The position numbers and the translations under genes are program-made. The notes beneath the pieces are model-generated. The model ran no database searches. It worked only from the letters and a program-made list of their open reading frames with translations, and had not been told where the DNA came from. Shown here piece by piece: positions 46,851-58,747 of a stretch of DNA of 64,000 nt. The DNA is from Arabidopsis thaliana (lineage: Eukaryota; Streptophyta; Magnoliopsida; Brassicales; Brassicaceae): contig NC_003076.8 of assembly GCF_000001735.4 (NCBI RefSeq), positions 1,302,001 to 1,366,000 of the forward strand. Direction: 5' to 3'. Every line of letters starts with the position of its first letter. Positions within the stretch are counted from its first letter, which is position 1.

Positions 46851-47780
46851 ATTATATTTTATAAGACCAACTCTACCAAATATATAGAAATAAACAAGAC
46901 AACTAGAGGTAATAATAGTATCTCTATACAAAAATGCAAAGTATATGTCGTTGTCCGATCTTTTTCTATCTAATTATTCTTTGATTGATCTTATACAAGA
47001 ATATATGCTTTTCTTGGTTACTCATTATTAATTTGGAAAGCTTTTATGTTAGACAGGAAAGTTATTCTATAATCCATATGAAGATAATAAATTCAAAAAA
47101 AACTAAAAAAATAAGAAATTCGAATATATATATTTTATTTTTTTTGGTAAGCCGAATATTTTAAAATTGTTAAGGTTCGGAAGCATTAATTTTGGTCGCT
47201 TTAAGTGGCCAATTGGCCATTTACCTGCACAGTTTCTAGGACTTTCCTAAGAAATAGCGAACTAGCCTAATAGTAAAACTGTATCTATACTTATATTTAT
47301 GAAGTATAAATTTGAAATATTTTTTCATTATCCAAATAATTACAATATACGTCATTGCTTATATCCATATGCACACAACATGACAATGAATTATATCGTC
47401 TTTCGGAAAATCTATCATAATCGTCGACGACAAACCCTAATACTCATACGTGTCGATCGTTTTTGTCGAGAACCCACTCTTTGATCGATATAATACTATA
47501 TTAGAAAGAATCGAGTATTCTTAAACCAAATAAGAAAGAAAGAAAAAGTGACAATATATTGGTATTATACCATGATCATCCCAGAAGGTGTTTTTAAATA
47601 TAAAGATAATGTGTTAAATATGAAAGATTAGTGACCGTGGCACTAAGAAAACACTTTAGATCCCCAAAATAGGTTGTCTTTACATTTATTAATGAGTCGT
47701 ATGACAAATTAGGATGGTAGGGTTTTAATTGTCAAACTGACCCAAAAAAGTGACATATTTAAAACACGTACACTTTTATG
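46851..47780. other. Promoter of copy A and 3' flank of copy B
   Basis: 46900-47260 is alignable by eye with the upstream regions of copies B (about 50600-50880) and C (about 54840-55070), sharing TTCTTTGATTG, AGAATATAT.CTTT and GGTTACT. The remainder to 47780 is AT-rich without a gene. Confidence 0.6.
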
Positions 47781-50525
47781 TTAAAACAAAGATTTCATGT
47801 TTCGGTCGAAGATTCGTTTGCCGTAAGTGGAGAAGATCAGCTCCTTAAGGAGAGGATACTGAATCATAACAAATAACAGCGCCGGGAAACAAGCGAAGAA
47901 GATCGTCGGAGCAACGATCCAAGGGTCGTTAAAGATCGTGAATAAGGCCGACGAGAATGCCACAAGCATCGCCGCTATCGAGACAAACAATGTCGAAAGT
48001 CCAGCGATCATATTCGCAGGCAGCGAGAACAAGAAATCGTCGAAAGCGTATCTCGCGGTGAGTATCCCGAGGAATATGAGGACGGAAGTGCAGGCGGCGA
48101 AGCAGGAGATCAGATCGGAGACGATGAATATGACGAATATTCGTTCATGTCGGTGAAAGGGTCTACCGCCTGAGTTGTCGTCCGTGCCGCCGGGGACGGT
48201 GAAGATTGCCGCGAAGGTGACCGTGACGATGAGAGCCGCTACTAAGCTGCAAGACATCGCAGTATCTTTCATCCACTTCTCGGCTTCTAGTCGCATTGCT
48301 TCGTGCTCCTTTCTGAATATCTCGATCGGTGTCAGATTTTCTGTGTTTACTCTCTCATTTTCGATCGCCGGCACGATTCTCTCCATCTCCTACATTATCA
48401 AGACTATATATTTTTTAGAAATCCGTTTTAGTTATGCATTTAAGGTGCCTACTCCATTAAATCTATAGCAGAGAGAAACAAAGCGAACCTTAAACCATTG
48501 TAACTCGCGTTGCATCTGCAACGTTGCGCTAACGACCGTAGCGAGCTTGTAATTAGGAGGAGGATAGCCAGCAAGATGAAGCACACTATTTCCGTCACTG
48601 TCCTTGTCGGCGAGAAACAAGTACTTCCTGTCGCCCAGACCGTAGAGGAGACTAAACACCTTCTCTTGTCTGACCTGGACGGCAGTGTTAAACAGAGTAC
48701 TAGTTCCCGTGGACCATAGAAGCTCGGAGTTGTTCTTGATCATCTCCACCAAGAAATCCACATTCCCATATCTTACTGCGAAGAGTAAAGCCTCATCTAC
48801 TGACTCAGAACGTTCCTTCAAGCCCAAGGCCAATGTTTCTTCTGATATTCCCTTTAGAAGTTTCTTGGCTTGTAGATGCATGACCTTAAGTCGGTACACT
48901 TCATCTATCCCTGAAACATCACTCATCAATTCAGTTATAGATGTCATGTGAGTGTGACGCCTATCCAATAACTGTATTCGCAGACGAAAACCTAATATAC
49001 TTACCGATACATTTGGAGAGACATTTGAGCACTTTCCCCATCAGGGTATCTGGAAAAAAACCCATAGATAAAATAACTGAAACCTTTCTCACGTTCTTCA
49101 GAGAAATATATTATAGAGACTTTATGATGTTATGAGTACTGAAGGCTTTGAAAAGAAGTTACGTAGATTTCAAGTTACTTTAGATTCACAAAAGAACTTA
49201 CTCTGATGACCTTTGTTTGAACGAGAAGGCTTTGGAAAACTTGGCTGCTTTATTTGTATACCTAGCAAGTGAGAGAAAAACATATTGGATCAAAAGAGAA
49301 TAACAATATGGTTGATCGTTGCAAAGAAGAGGTCTTAGATTAGTACGGACAAGAGTAGATGAAGCGTTTCAATGGTCCAAGATAGCAGCCACCGGGGAAA
49401 AGATCTGGCTTTGAAGCCAAGACAATGATAGGAACCGACTCAATTCTCAAGTGTTTTGTGACGGCTAAGCGTCTGCTTTTGTTGAACAGATCCAAGGCCA
49501 TGTCTAATTGTATGATGAAAAACAAATCAAGAAATGATCATCAAAACACCCTAAAACATGGTTTGCTTGAAGATCAAGAAACCGACAGCTTACCCAGCTT
49601 TTTATAATATATGGCATTGAGAAAAAGCAAGATACCGTGAAACCCGTCTTTTTCAAGTAACACCTGAACCGGAGTTCTGTTGTAAAGATAGCGAGCCATC
49701 TCCATCTGCGTGTTCTCAACCGCAACCACAACCGGAATCTCTCCATTGTTTCCAGGAATCTCTAGCAGTTTAGGGTTCTTGGCGACTAAGGCTTCAGCAA
49801 TCTCCATGTTTCCACTAACAGCAACGACGGTAAGAGGCGTGTTGTAAAAATTGTTTTGGCTCATCTTGGGAAGCATTTGTTCCGGTGTCATACGACGCAG
49901 AAGCAATTTAACAATCTCGGGGTTTCCATATGCGCAAGCCTTTAACAATGGCGTCTCGTAAGGGTTTATATATTTATCCACTGCGTCCGGGCGGCGGTTC
50001 AAGAAGTCCTTCACGGCTTCTACACGACCTTGGCTTATTCCTTGATTTAACTGTATATACTCATAGTATTCGTTCGTAACCCTCCCTACATCGACAACAA
50101 GGAATACACATATGATAAATATATCTGCATATTCAGATTATTATGCTATGCGAATAGCTAGGTATCCCGCACTATATTCACATTTAAATAAATAAAAATC
50201 ATCTAAAGATACAATGTGAATAAACTAGTACTCCTAAGTTTGAAACTGAGACATTGATAATGCCTTCTTGTAAATTGCTTATAGGCGATTGATTTTGCCA
50301 ACAGTAATATGAGAAATCTTAAGTACCGTGAAGCTGAGATGCCGTCCGAATCTGAAGATTGAATTGATCACATGGAGCTTCTTCTTCTGGAACTTCTTTT
50401 ATAGGTGAGGAACTCTCTTCGGAACTGACTTGTAGGACACCATGAAAAAACTTTGTTTTAGCGAATTTGAAAGGGATCCTCTCAGATGTTTCCTCCAAAG
50501 CTTCGCCTAATTGATTAGAACTCAT
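47781..50525 (-). CDS. Ankyrin-repeat PGG-domain membrane protein, tandem copy B
   Basis: Seven exons: 50525-50327, 50085-49594, 49503-49351, 49261-49202, 49049-49005, 48910-48489, 48389-47781; about 659 aa. Exons 2 to 5 have the same lengths as in copies A and C (492, 153, 60, 45 nt). Ankyrin units include PYETPLLKACAYGNPEIVKL and NTPLTVVAVSGNMEIAEALV. The C-terminal membrane domain keeps the intact FTVPGG motif. The frame is open throughout. Exon 6 is 9 nt shorter than in A and C. The exon 3 donor reads GTCCGT and the exon 1 donor GTACTT, both weak. Probably membrane-located, function unknown. I believe this is AT5G04690. Confidence 0.85.
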
Positions 50526-51229
50526 TGCTGTAATAAAGTTTCTTGGACCAACCCTAACAGAATATTAAAAAACAAGAAAACCAACGGTATTTGAGGATAT
50601 ATATATTTATATAGAGTCATAACGGTATCATACAATCTTTGGTGTTTTTCTATCTTATTCTTTGATTGATTTTACATATGAGAATATATCCTTTGCTTGG
50701 TTACTGATTAATTTAATTGGAAAGATTTTCTTTTGGACAGAAATAAAGGTTCTTCTATATGAAAAATATATAAATCCGACAAAAAAATAAAGAAGCTCGT
50801 ACAGTATTTTATTGTCAAGGTTTCAAGACATGTCTTTTGGCTGCTTTAACTAGTCAGTTTTTTGCACAGTTCATACTTCATAGGGTGATATAGTTTGTCA
50901 AACCCTAACAATTATTTATATATAAACGCGCTTTAACACAAAAAGGCACAGCTATAAAAAAAAATATAAAACCATTACAATTTACAAAGTACCAACAGTA
51001 GAGTAGAACACTTGAAACACCAAACAGAGAGTACAACCCTAGAAACACAAACAATAGAAAAAGATCTAGAAGAAATCTTCTTATTGCGTTACATTAAAAA
51101 GGGATCCATATATCTTCTCTCATCATAGAGGTGCCTAGGGTGCGGCTATCTTGAAAATGGTGCGGTAAAACTATTTATCACCCATATCAACGTCCGAGTT
51201 GTAGTTTAGTACGTTTTATGATCCATGTT
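50526..51229. other. Copy B promoter and spacer
   Basis: Promoter segment homologous to those of copies A and C up to about 50880, then AT-rich sequence with no gene. Confidence 0.5.
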
Positions 51230-51560
51230 TTCCTATAAAAAAAAACTCATTGCCGTGTTATAAAATGACTTGGACCAACCCCAACAAACTGTGTATGGGA
51301 TATATATGCATAAGTAACTGTCATGTCTGTACGTATATGCAGGGCATAACGGTAAACGGCAACGTACAATCTTTGGTGGGTTTTATCCTATTCGTTGATT
51401 AATCTCAACACAAGAATATATCCTTTGCTTGGGTACTCTTTATTTTATTTGGAAACGTAATTTTTCTGTTAGAAAGAAATATGAAGTTTCTACATGAATA
51501 TATAAACTGGATTTTTTTTTTAAAAGAAGCTTATTTGTGACAATAATTTTTGGGTTCATG
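51230..51560 (-). pseudogene. Relic 5' end and promoter of a lost ankyrin-PGG copy
   Basis: The minus strand carries an ATG AGT start (51250-51245) preceded by CTTGGACCAACCCCAACA-like leader text, exactly as upstream of copies B and C. It is followed outward by the shared promoter blocks: GCATAACGGTAA (about 51344), ACAATCTTTGGTG, CAAGAATATATCCTTTGCTTG, TTTATTTTATTTGGAAA and GAAGCTTATTTGT (about 51525-51540). Downstream of the second codon the homology stops and T-rich unrelated sequence begins, so the coding body was deleted. It lies between copies B and C. Confidence 0.78.
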
Positions 51561-52239
51561 AAACTCTTTATTCACCTCCTCTTAGCTTAACCAATGAAAG
51601 TGTGCCAAGTAATATTACATATAAACAAAAATAATTAATTAAAATTAAAATCAGAAAAACCAAAACAAAATTAGATGCAGATGTATAAACATAGATAATC
51701 ATCATCACTTGCTCCAAACCATCAAGCTTTGGATAGAAACTGTGAGCCTTGATAATCGCCCCATCGTAAATCATTCTCCGATAGTTTCCTCTCAGCAACC
51801 TCCACTGTAACAGATTTGCAGCAACTCGGTGCACAAGTGAAAAGAAGAAACTTTGCAAACACTCGTGCCAAGTAAATAGATCCAAAATTTGTATGCAATT
51901 TTATTGATAAGTTTAAATGATCAGTTATAGGAGATTTGAGGACTTTTCAAATTCACAAAGAGAGAGAAGATTAATATGAGATTTTTCGAGCTCCCCTCCA
52001 ACATTTTAATGGATTTGCTGAGAACTTTTTGTTCTATAATTGATGATATAGGTTTCAAGTTTCAGACGTTATGACCGGTCTCAATGATCTCAATGTTGTT
52101 AATGACCGTACAATATGTTAATTCCGGTCTCAATGTTTGACCGGTCCAAGAGTTTTTATTTTTCAGGAAAAGCATTATTTTCAGGACTCATAATTACTGT
52201 ACTAAAGAATTTTCTAATTAGGCCCATTAATGTCTTAGG
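51561..52239. other. Spacer between relic and copy C
   Basis: A minus-strand frame of 105 codons (51885-51568) contains VHRVAANLLQWRLLRGNYRR followed by MIYDGAIIKAHSFYPKLDG. I recognise no family and see no flanking exons, so I do not call a gene. From about 52135 (GACCGGTCCAAGAGTTT) to 52239 the sequence matches the 3' flank of copy A at about 44164-44313. Confidence 0.45.
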
Positions 52240-54754
52240 TTAGGCCCAACATTTCATGTTTCTGTCAAAGATCCCTTTTCCATAAGTGGAGAAGATCATT
52301 TCCTTGAGGAGAGGATACTGAAGCAGAACAAACAACAGCGCCGGTAAACAAGCAAAAAGGATCGTCGGAGCAACAATCCATTTCCCTTCTTTACCCATCA
52401 TCGTGAATAGCGCCGACGAGAATGCTATAAGCATCGCCGCTATTGAAACGAACAGTATCGAAAGTCCGGCAATCATCTTTGTCGGCAGAAAGACCAAGAA
52501 ATCGTCGAAGGAGTATCTTGCGGTTAGTATCCCGAGGAAGATGAGGACGGAGGTGCAAGAGGCGAAGCAGGAGATCAAATCTGAGACGATGAATATGATG
52601 AATCGCCGATCACGTAGGTGAAAGGGTTTACCTTTTGAATTGTCGTCTGTGCCACCAGGGACAGTGAAGACCGCCGCAAAGGTGACCGTGACGATGAGTG
52701 CCGCGACTAAGCTGCATGACATAGCCGTGTCTTTCATCCATTTCTCTGCTTCTTGTCGCAGTCCTTGGTGCTCCTTTGTGAATATCTCGATCGGTGTTTG
52801 CTCTTCTGTGTTTACTCTCTCCTTCTCGATCTCCGGTGCGATTCTCTCCACTTCCTGCATTAATCAAGGAAACAGTTTAGACCTCTGTTTCCTCTGTTTT
52901 AGCTATGCATGAGAGAAACAGAGCAAACCTTGAACCATTGTAACTCGCGTTGCAACTGCAAAGGTGCGCCAACGACACTAGAGAGCTTGGAAGGAGGAGA
53001 CGGAAAGCCAGCGAGATGAAGCACACCATTTCCATCACAGTCCTTGTCTGCGAGCAACAAGTACTTTCTGTCGTCCAGACCGTATAGGAGACTAAACACC
53101 TTCTCTTGTCTGAACTCGACGGCCAAGAGAAACAGAGTACTGCTCGAGCTTGTTCTCGTGGACCATAGAAGCTCGGAGTTGTTTCTGATCATTTCCACCA
53201 AGAAATCCACATTCCCATATCTCACTGCAAAGAGTAAAGCCTCATCCACTGTCTCGGAACGTTCCTTCAAGCCCAAGGCCAATGTTTCTTCTGATATTCC
53301 CAGTAGAAGCTTCTTGGCTTGTAGATGCATGACCTTAAGTCGGTACACTTCATCTATTCCTGAAGCATCACTTAAGTAAGATTTAAATTTCATGTGAATC
53401 CTTTTGAATAGACTAATACTTACCAGTCCATTTGGAGAGGCCTTTGAGCAGTTTCCTCATCAGAGTATCTGGAAACAAATCGAAACTTTTTCTCACTTTC
53501 TTCAGAGGAATATATGAACTTTAATGTATACGGAAGAACTTACTCTGCTGATCTCTGTTTGAACGAGAAGGCTGTGGAAGAGTTGGCAGCTTTACTTGTA
53601 TCCCTAGCAAGTGAGAGAAGGACAAATTCTTTGATTAAAAATGACAAAATGAGTGATCTTTGTAATGAAGAGGTCTTAGATTAGTACGAACAAGAGTAGA
53701 TGAAACGTGTCAATGGTCCAAGATAGCAGCCACCAGGAAAAAGATCTGGCTTTGAAGCCAAGACAATGATGGGTATCGACTCGATTTGCGAGTGTTTTGT
53801 GACGGCTAAGCGTCTGCTCATGTTGAACAGATCCAACGCGATGTCTAATTATATATAGAAAAACAAATCAAGAAATCATCATCATCAAAACCGCCAAAAA
53901 TATGGTTTGCTTGATGTCCAAGAAACCGCTTACCAAGCATTTTATAGAAGATGGCATTGAGAAAGAGCAAAGAACCGTGATACCCATCTTGGTCAAGTAA
54001 CACTTGAACCGGAGTTCTGGTGTAAAGATAGCGAGCCATCTCCATCTGTGTATTCTCAACCGCAACCACAACCGGAATTTGTCCATTGATTCCAGGAATC
54101 TCTAGCAGCTTAGGGTTCTTGGCGACTAAGGCTTCAGCAATCTCCATGTTTCCACTAACCGCAACAACAGTGAGAGGCGTGTGGTATGAAGCGTTTTGGC
54201 TCATCTTGGGAAGCATTTGTTCAGGTGTCATACGACGTAGAAGCTCTTTAACAATCTCGGGTTTCCCACACGCACAAGCCTTTAACAATGGCGTCTCGTA
54301 AAGGTTTATCCATTCGTCCACTGAGTCCGGATGATGATTCAAGAAGTCCTTCACGATTTCTACACGACCTTGGCTTATTCCTTGACTTAATTGTATATAC
54401 TCATAATATACGTTCGTATTCTTTCCTACATCAACAACAAGATATATACACAGAATAATTTAACCCGACACTTTGATGTATCTCCTTGTAACTTGCTTAT
54501 AGGCGATTGATTAGTTGAGAATGGTATAAAGAACTCTTACCGCGAAGCCGAGATGTGGAAAGAGCTGATTCGATGAATGGAATCTGGATATTGACGGGGT
54601 CATTTGGAACTTCTTCTTCTTCAGGAACTTCTTTTATAGGAGAGACACTGTCGCCTAGACCAGCATGAGGAACCTTTGTATTAGCGAATTTGAAAGGGCT
54701 CCTCCGAAATGTTTCCTTCAAAGTTGCGTCTAAGTAATTAGAACTCATTGCCAT
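52240..54754 (-). CDS. Ankyrin-repeat PGG-domain membrane protein, tandem copy C
   Basis: Seven exons: 54754-54541, 54425-53934, 53844-53692, 53603-53544, 53468-53424, 53359-52929, 52854-52240; about 669 aa. Very close to copy A in all exons and in both flanks, so A and C are the most recent duplicates. Ankyrin repeats are in exons 2 and 6. The C-terminal PGG domain is intact (VTFAAVFTVPGGTDDNS), followed by three more hydrophobic helices and a short basic tail (STYGKGIFDRNMKCW). The exon 3 donor is GTTCGT. Cell location is inferred to be a membrane. I believe this is AT5G04700. Confidence 0.87.
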
Positions 54755-55272
54755 ATCAAATTTGCTTGGACCAAAACCTAATAGAATATGAAAAATAAAC
54801 AAAGACAAATAGAGGTAATCGGATATTATATGTAAAAGCTCAAGTATATGTAGTAGATATCCGGAAGTATATGCAAGGCATAACGGTAACATACAATCTT
54901 CGGTGTTTTCTCTATCCTATTCTTTGATTGGTCTTACATAAGAATATATCCTTTGCTTGGTTACTCTTTATTTTATTTGGAAAGCTTTTCTGTTGGAAAG
55001 AAAATTAAAGGTTCTTCTGAAAAATATAAATATTCGACAAATTAGAAAGAAGCTTATTTGTCAAGGTAAAACAATATGCAGTGTTACAAACCGGAACCTT
55101 AACCTAGAAGATTACATTCCAATTTGGTTTCTATAATTTCCTAAACAAGAAAATCAATTTTAGGTTCTGTTCTTGTTGTGAGACTGAGGACCATCCACGA
55201 ACAGAAGCAACTAGCTTAACATTTCTCACCATGTCTTAAGATCTTTGTTGCCTAGAGAGAATATCCGGGGAG
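54755..55272. other. Copy C promoter and DAP1 3' flank
   Basis: The promoter block shared with the other copies occupies about 54755-55070. The DAP1 3' UTR lies within about 55090-55272. No other gene. Confidence 0.5.
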
Positions 55273-58128
55273 TTAATCATCCACAACGAGCTTCTTGTCT
55301 ACGCTTGAGAAAGATCGATAAAACGCCTTGAAATGTCTGTACGCGATGTCTATATCGTCTGTTCCACAAATCTCTCTCACACTGTCTCACAAGTAACGAG
55401 TTCCAAAAACCAGAAGCTGAGTCTAACATATTTTGATTTGGAAACATGAGAAAGAGTTGCTAAGGAATGGCAGTAGTTAACATACCTATGCATAGAAAGC
55501 TGAGCTATGCCACAATCAACGGTTCGGATCCCTACTCCTGAAGCCAATATAGGTCCTATTGTTGAACCACATCCCATATCGTTTCTCACCACAAACTCCT
55601 GCAGAAATAGCAAAAATCTAAATGTCAGTATTTCATTCTTAAATGTGGGTGGATTAGTGCAGAGCATCTAGAAGATCTATGATGTGTAGATTCATCTTAA
55701 CATTAAGAAGAACACCTAACCTGAATTGGAAGATCATGGAGCTTTGCTACTTCTTTGAAAAGAAAAGAAGTGATTCCACTGGTTGCATAGCGTTGATTTG
55801 CGTTATGTTTGATTACAAGACCCTTGTGTAGTTGGGGACGGTGGTTCTCTTCATGCTTGTCTGCAAAGTTGGGGTGGACTCCATGAGCCATGTCTGCAGA
55901 CACTGCAACCACAAGAACCCAAACACAAGTTTCAGTAGAAATTAGAAAGTAAGAGATAGGAAACCATCCCAATTTTGTAACCACTGTCTCACAAAAATTC
56001 TGGAAACTACATATGCATAAACAACTGCAAAAGTAGAAAGTGTGTACCAAGAAACGATTTCCGGATAGCACGGTCAAATGTACACTCAGTGACCTGCTTA
56101 TTTCCTAGGGAACTCACAATCCGTCTCATTGCTTGAAACATAGTGGGCGCCCCAGCACCTTGACATGAATCTGAACCAACCTATTGAAACAACACATTTT
56201 TAGGAAGAATTTTTACAAAAAGGCTCAGACGGTTCAAGGACATCATCAGCTCAAAGCAAAAAAGTTATGGAAGGTTAAATGCAAGTCCTCTTTATTCAAC
56301 AATTTTCAGGACAATAGTGCTGCTAGTATGTTACTCGATTTGAAGGAACCTAATAAATATCTTAGAGGAAAAGGGTACCTCCTCGTTGTCAAATAAAGCT
56401 ATCATCCGGATATCATGTTCAGTCGACAGATTTTCTGATGATTCACATGAATCAATGAGAGCTCTCAAAGCACAGAAACTTGATGCAAGATTATCAAGTC
56501 TTCCAGAGAATATGAATTCATTATTTGCTCCTCCAAGGCAGCTAGGTTGGGTGTCACAGATATTTAACTCAAGACTCACTATATCCTCGACCTTACAGTC
56601 CAGGTCATCTGACAAAATCTGCAACACGATCAGGAAACTTTGAGATATTTGCGGATTTTACAGTTACCCAAATTTAAACTAAATGATACAAAAATTTAGC
56701 AACACTAATGGATTATGATGACACTATGATAGAAACTCGAAATGTTGGTAATGATACAAAAATTTAGCAACACTAATGGATGATGATGATACTATGATAG
56801 AAACTCGAAATGTTGGTAATGATATAAAAAATTTAGCAACAGTAATTCCACAGTTCTCATGATCTAATATCTTAGAAACTTGGTGCATGTTCAGAAACGA
56901 TGCAGAGGAATGACTCTAGTGACTAACCAAATTATGTCATACTCATACCTGCATGAGTAATGGATGATGAGCATCTTTGGAGGATACATTTTTGTCCTTG
57001 GACTCTGCTGAGGATTCATCTGATTTTGTTGCCAGTAGCGGAACAAGTTGGGTCTCCAAATTTGGTTTAAATCCATCACTGTTCACTGTGCTAAACAATA
57101 CACGAAGAACAAAACAGCATGAATGAGCTTCAAAACATAACTCCACTTGATGGCAAATGCATTAGCCTAAAACTTCACTAGACAAGCTCATGAAAGAAAT
57201 TTACCGATCAAGATGAATGGCCAAAGTGGGTACCCTTAGTAATGGCCTTTTCACTTTGACAAGCCTATGAACAAACGAGCCATCACTGGCTCTCACAATT
57301 GCTCGCCCCGCAACACTTAAGTCTCGATCAAACCATGTGTGCCACAAACCACCTCCATAAGTCTGAACATTCACCATGAGATAGCCAGACTTGGATGAAG
57401 CAGACTTCGGTTTAAGTTTAAGACACGGGCTATCGGTGTGAGCAGCTATGGCATGAAAACCATTACCAGGCACATACCTACAAAATGAGGAACAAATGTA
57501 GGTTCCCTGAACCCAACAAATAAGGAATCTAAGAAAGAAAAAAAAAACGATTTTTGTGAAGAACCCTTCAATTATCAAAGCTTGAACTAGTTCCAGGATT
57601 CATTATCAAAGCCAAACCAAATCTTATACCATGGAAGCATAATTGAATCGGAAGACTCACTTTTCTCCGACAGCAAAAGCAACCAAACAGGACATGTTTC
57701 GTGTAAAGAAGTAACGGCCACCAGGTTTCAGATTCCAGTCTTCGTTTTCACTGAGGAGATCAAACCCAGCAGCCAAAAGCTGTCTCTTCGCCTCAGCTGC
57801 CAGCAAAGAGAAAAAGACCAATGAGAGTCGTCACTTAAAGTTGAATACCGAAAAGAAAACAATATTTCAATATACCAGTGGCGTGAAACTGTGTCCAGGA
57901 TTCATTAAGATAATCCAGAAGATCCCCAACAATCGACGCATTAGAATCACTCCCCGGCGATCTCGAATCGCGATGGGAGGTGCAGAGGATTGGAGAGACG
58001 GAGGAGAAGGAGCGAAAGGGAGAGCGATGGAGATAAGTAGGAAAAGAGAGAGACTGAGAGAGGAAGGATGAAGGATTGAAGATGGAGGGAAGAGAATGAG
58101 TTAGTGGAAGACGAGCTATGGCCGCCAT
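55273..58128 (-). CDS. DAP1: Aspartyl aminopeptidase, M18 zinc family, probably plastid
   Basis: Nine exons: 58128-57876, 57796-57661, 57477-57205, 57090-56949, 56618-56379, 56180-56048, 55902-55721, 55598-55486, 55381-55273; 526 aa, all phases consistent. M18 enzymes remove N-terminal Asp or Glu from peptides using a two-metal centre, as dodecamers. Seen here: the metal-binding [19 protein letters not shown], the catalytic-base region [21 protein letters not shown] and the last ligand in QLSMHS. Residues 1-50 are rich in Ser, Pro and Arg with almost no acidic residues, fitting an organelle transit peptide. The last intron's acceptor lies in TGAGACAG. Intron 4 carries a 68-bp tandem repeat. 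The gene is divergent from ADR1-L2. I believe this is AT5G04710. Confidence 0.93.
56682..56845. repeat. 68-bp tandem repeat, about 2.4 copies, in a DAP1 intron
   Basis: Units begin at 56682, 56750 and 56818 (partial), each starting AATGATA and including ATTTAGCAACA. The first two differ by only a few bases over 68 bp. They are inside the intron between 56949 and 56618. Confidence 0.93.
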
Positions 58129-58747
58129 TAATTTCGCTCCGGACTCTAAAGATGAGGTCTTCTTCTGTTATCTCTAAAGTCTAAACCATCCGCCGACGAT
58201 TACCATCCGCCGGAGATTTGAAGACCACTTCGACTTCGAGAACCGGATTTTGTTTCTTACTGTGTGTCCCCAGTCTTCTAATCTTGAGGAGCTGAGCTGA
58301 GGGCCATGGCCCATGAGGATTATATGGGCTATGGTGCCACTTCTATGGGCTTTGGGCCCATGTACTCTTCACATGATTTTATTTGGACCAAAGAACCTTT
58401 GCCTTTTATGGTCCACACTTGCATCATTCCAATTTTATTGAACGCGTGTTAAGGACGTGTCTTTATGTATTGGGCCTTATTAGGCTTCAGTACTTTGCCC
58501 TTGGGCCTTATTAGACATAATTACATGAAAGATGATGACATTAATTTGCCAAAAGTCTTTATCTTTATTGGGTCTCCGTAGACTTTACCAAAAGGTGACT
58601 GCAACGAAGCTTCGTTAATGGGTTCCACAACGTCACCTACTTGTTTACTTCCTTTTGTTTTGTTTACTTCGTTGCTTGTTACTCCACTCTTCCTTGCCTT
58701 TTCTTCTCTCCACTTATCTCTCTCTCTTTTTCTCATCGGCCTTTGCC
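58129..58747. promoter_or_regulatory. Divergent DAP1/ADR1-L2 promoter with a site II cluster
   Basis: 619 bp between the two start codons. TGGGCC or its complement appears at 58308-58313, 58353-58360 (palindromic TGGGCCCA), 58471-58476 and 58502-58507, plus TGGGCT at 58325 and 58346. Two of the copies are followed by the same TTATTAG. Site II motifs bind TCP factors and mark broadly expressed genes. No TTGAC W-box was found despite the immune gene on the right. Confidence 0.6.

Noticed and set aside
51568-51885. 105-codon minus-strand frame between the relic and copy C
   Set aside because: Some protein-like text but no recognised family, no flanking exons, and a hydrophobic low-complexity tail; noted in the spacer entry only.
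58655-58747. Possible N-terminal extension of ADR1-L2 that looks like a signal peptide
   Set aside because: The extension starts from a TTG, not ATG; RPW8-type NLRs start at MADIIGGE-like sequence, which matches the ATG at 58748.
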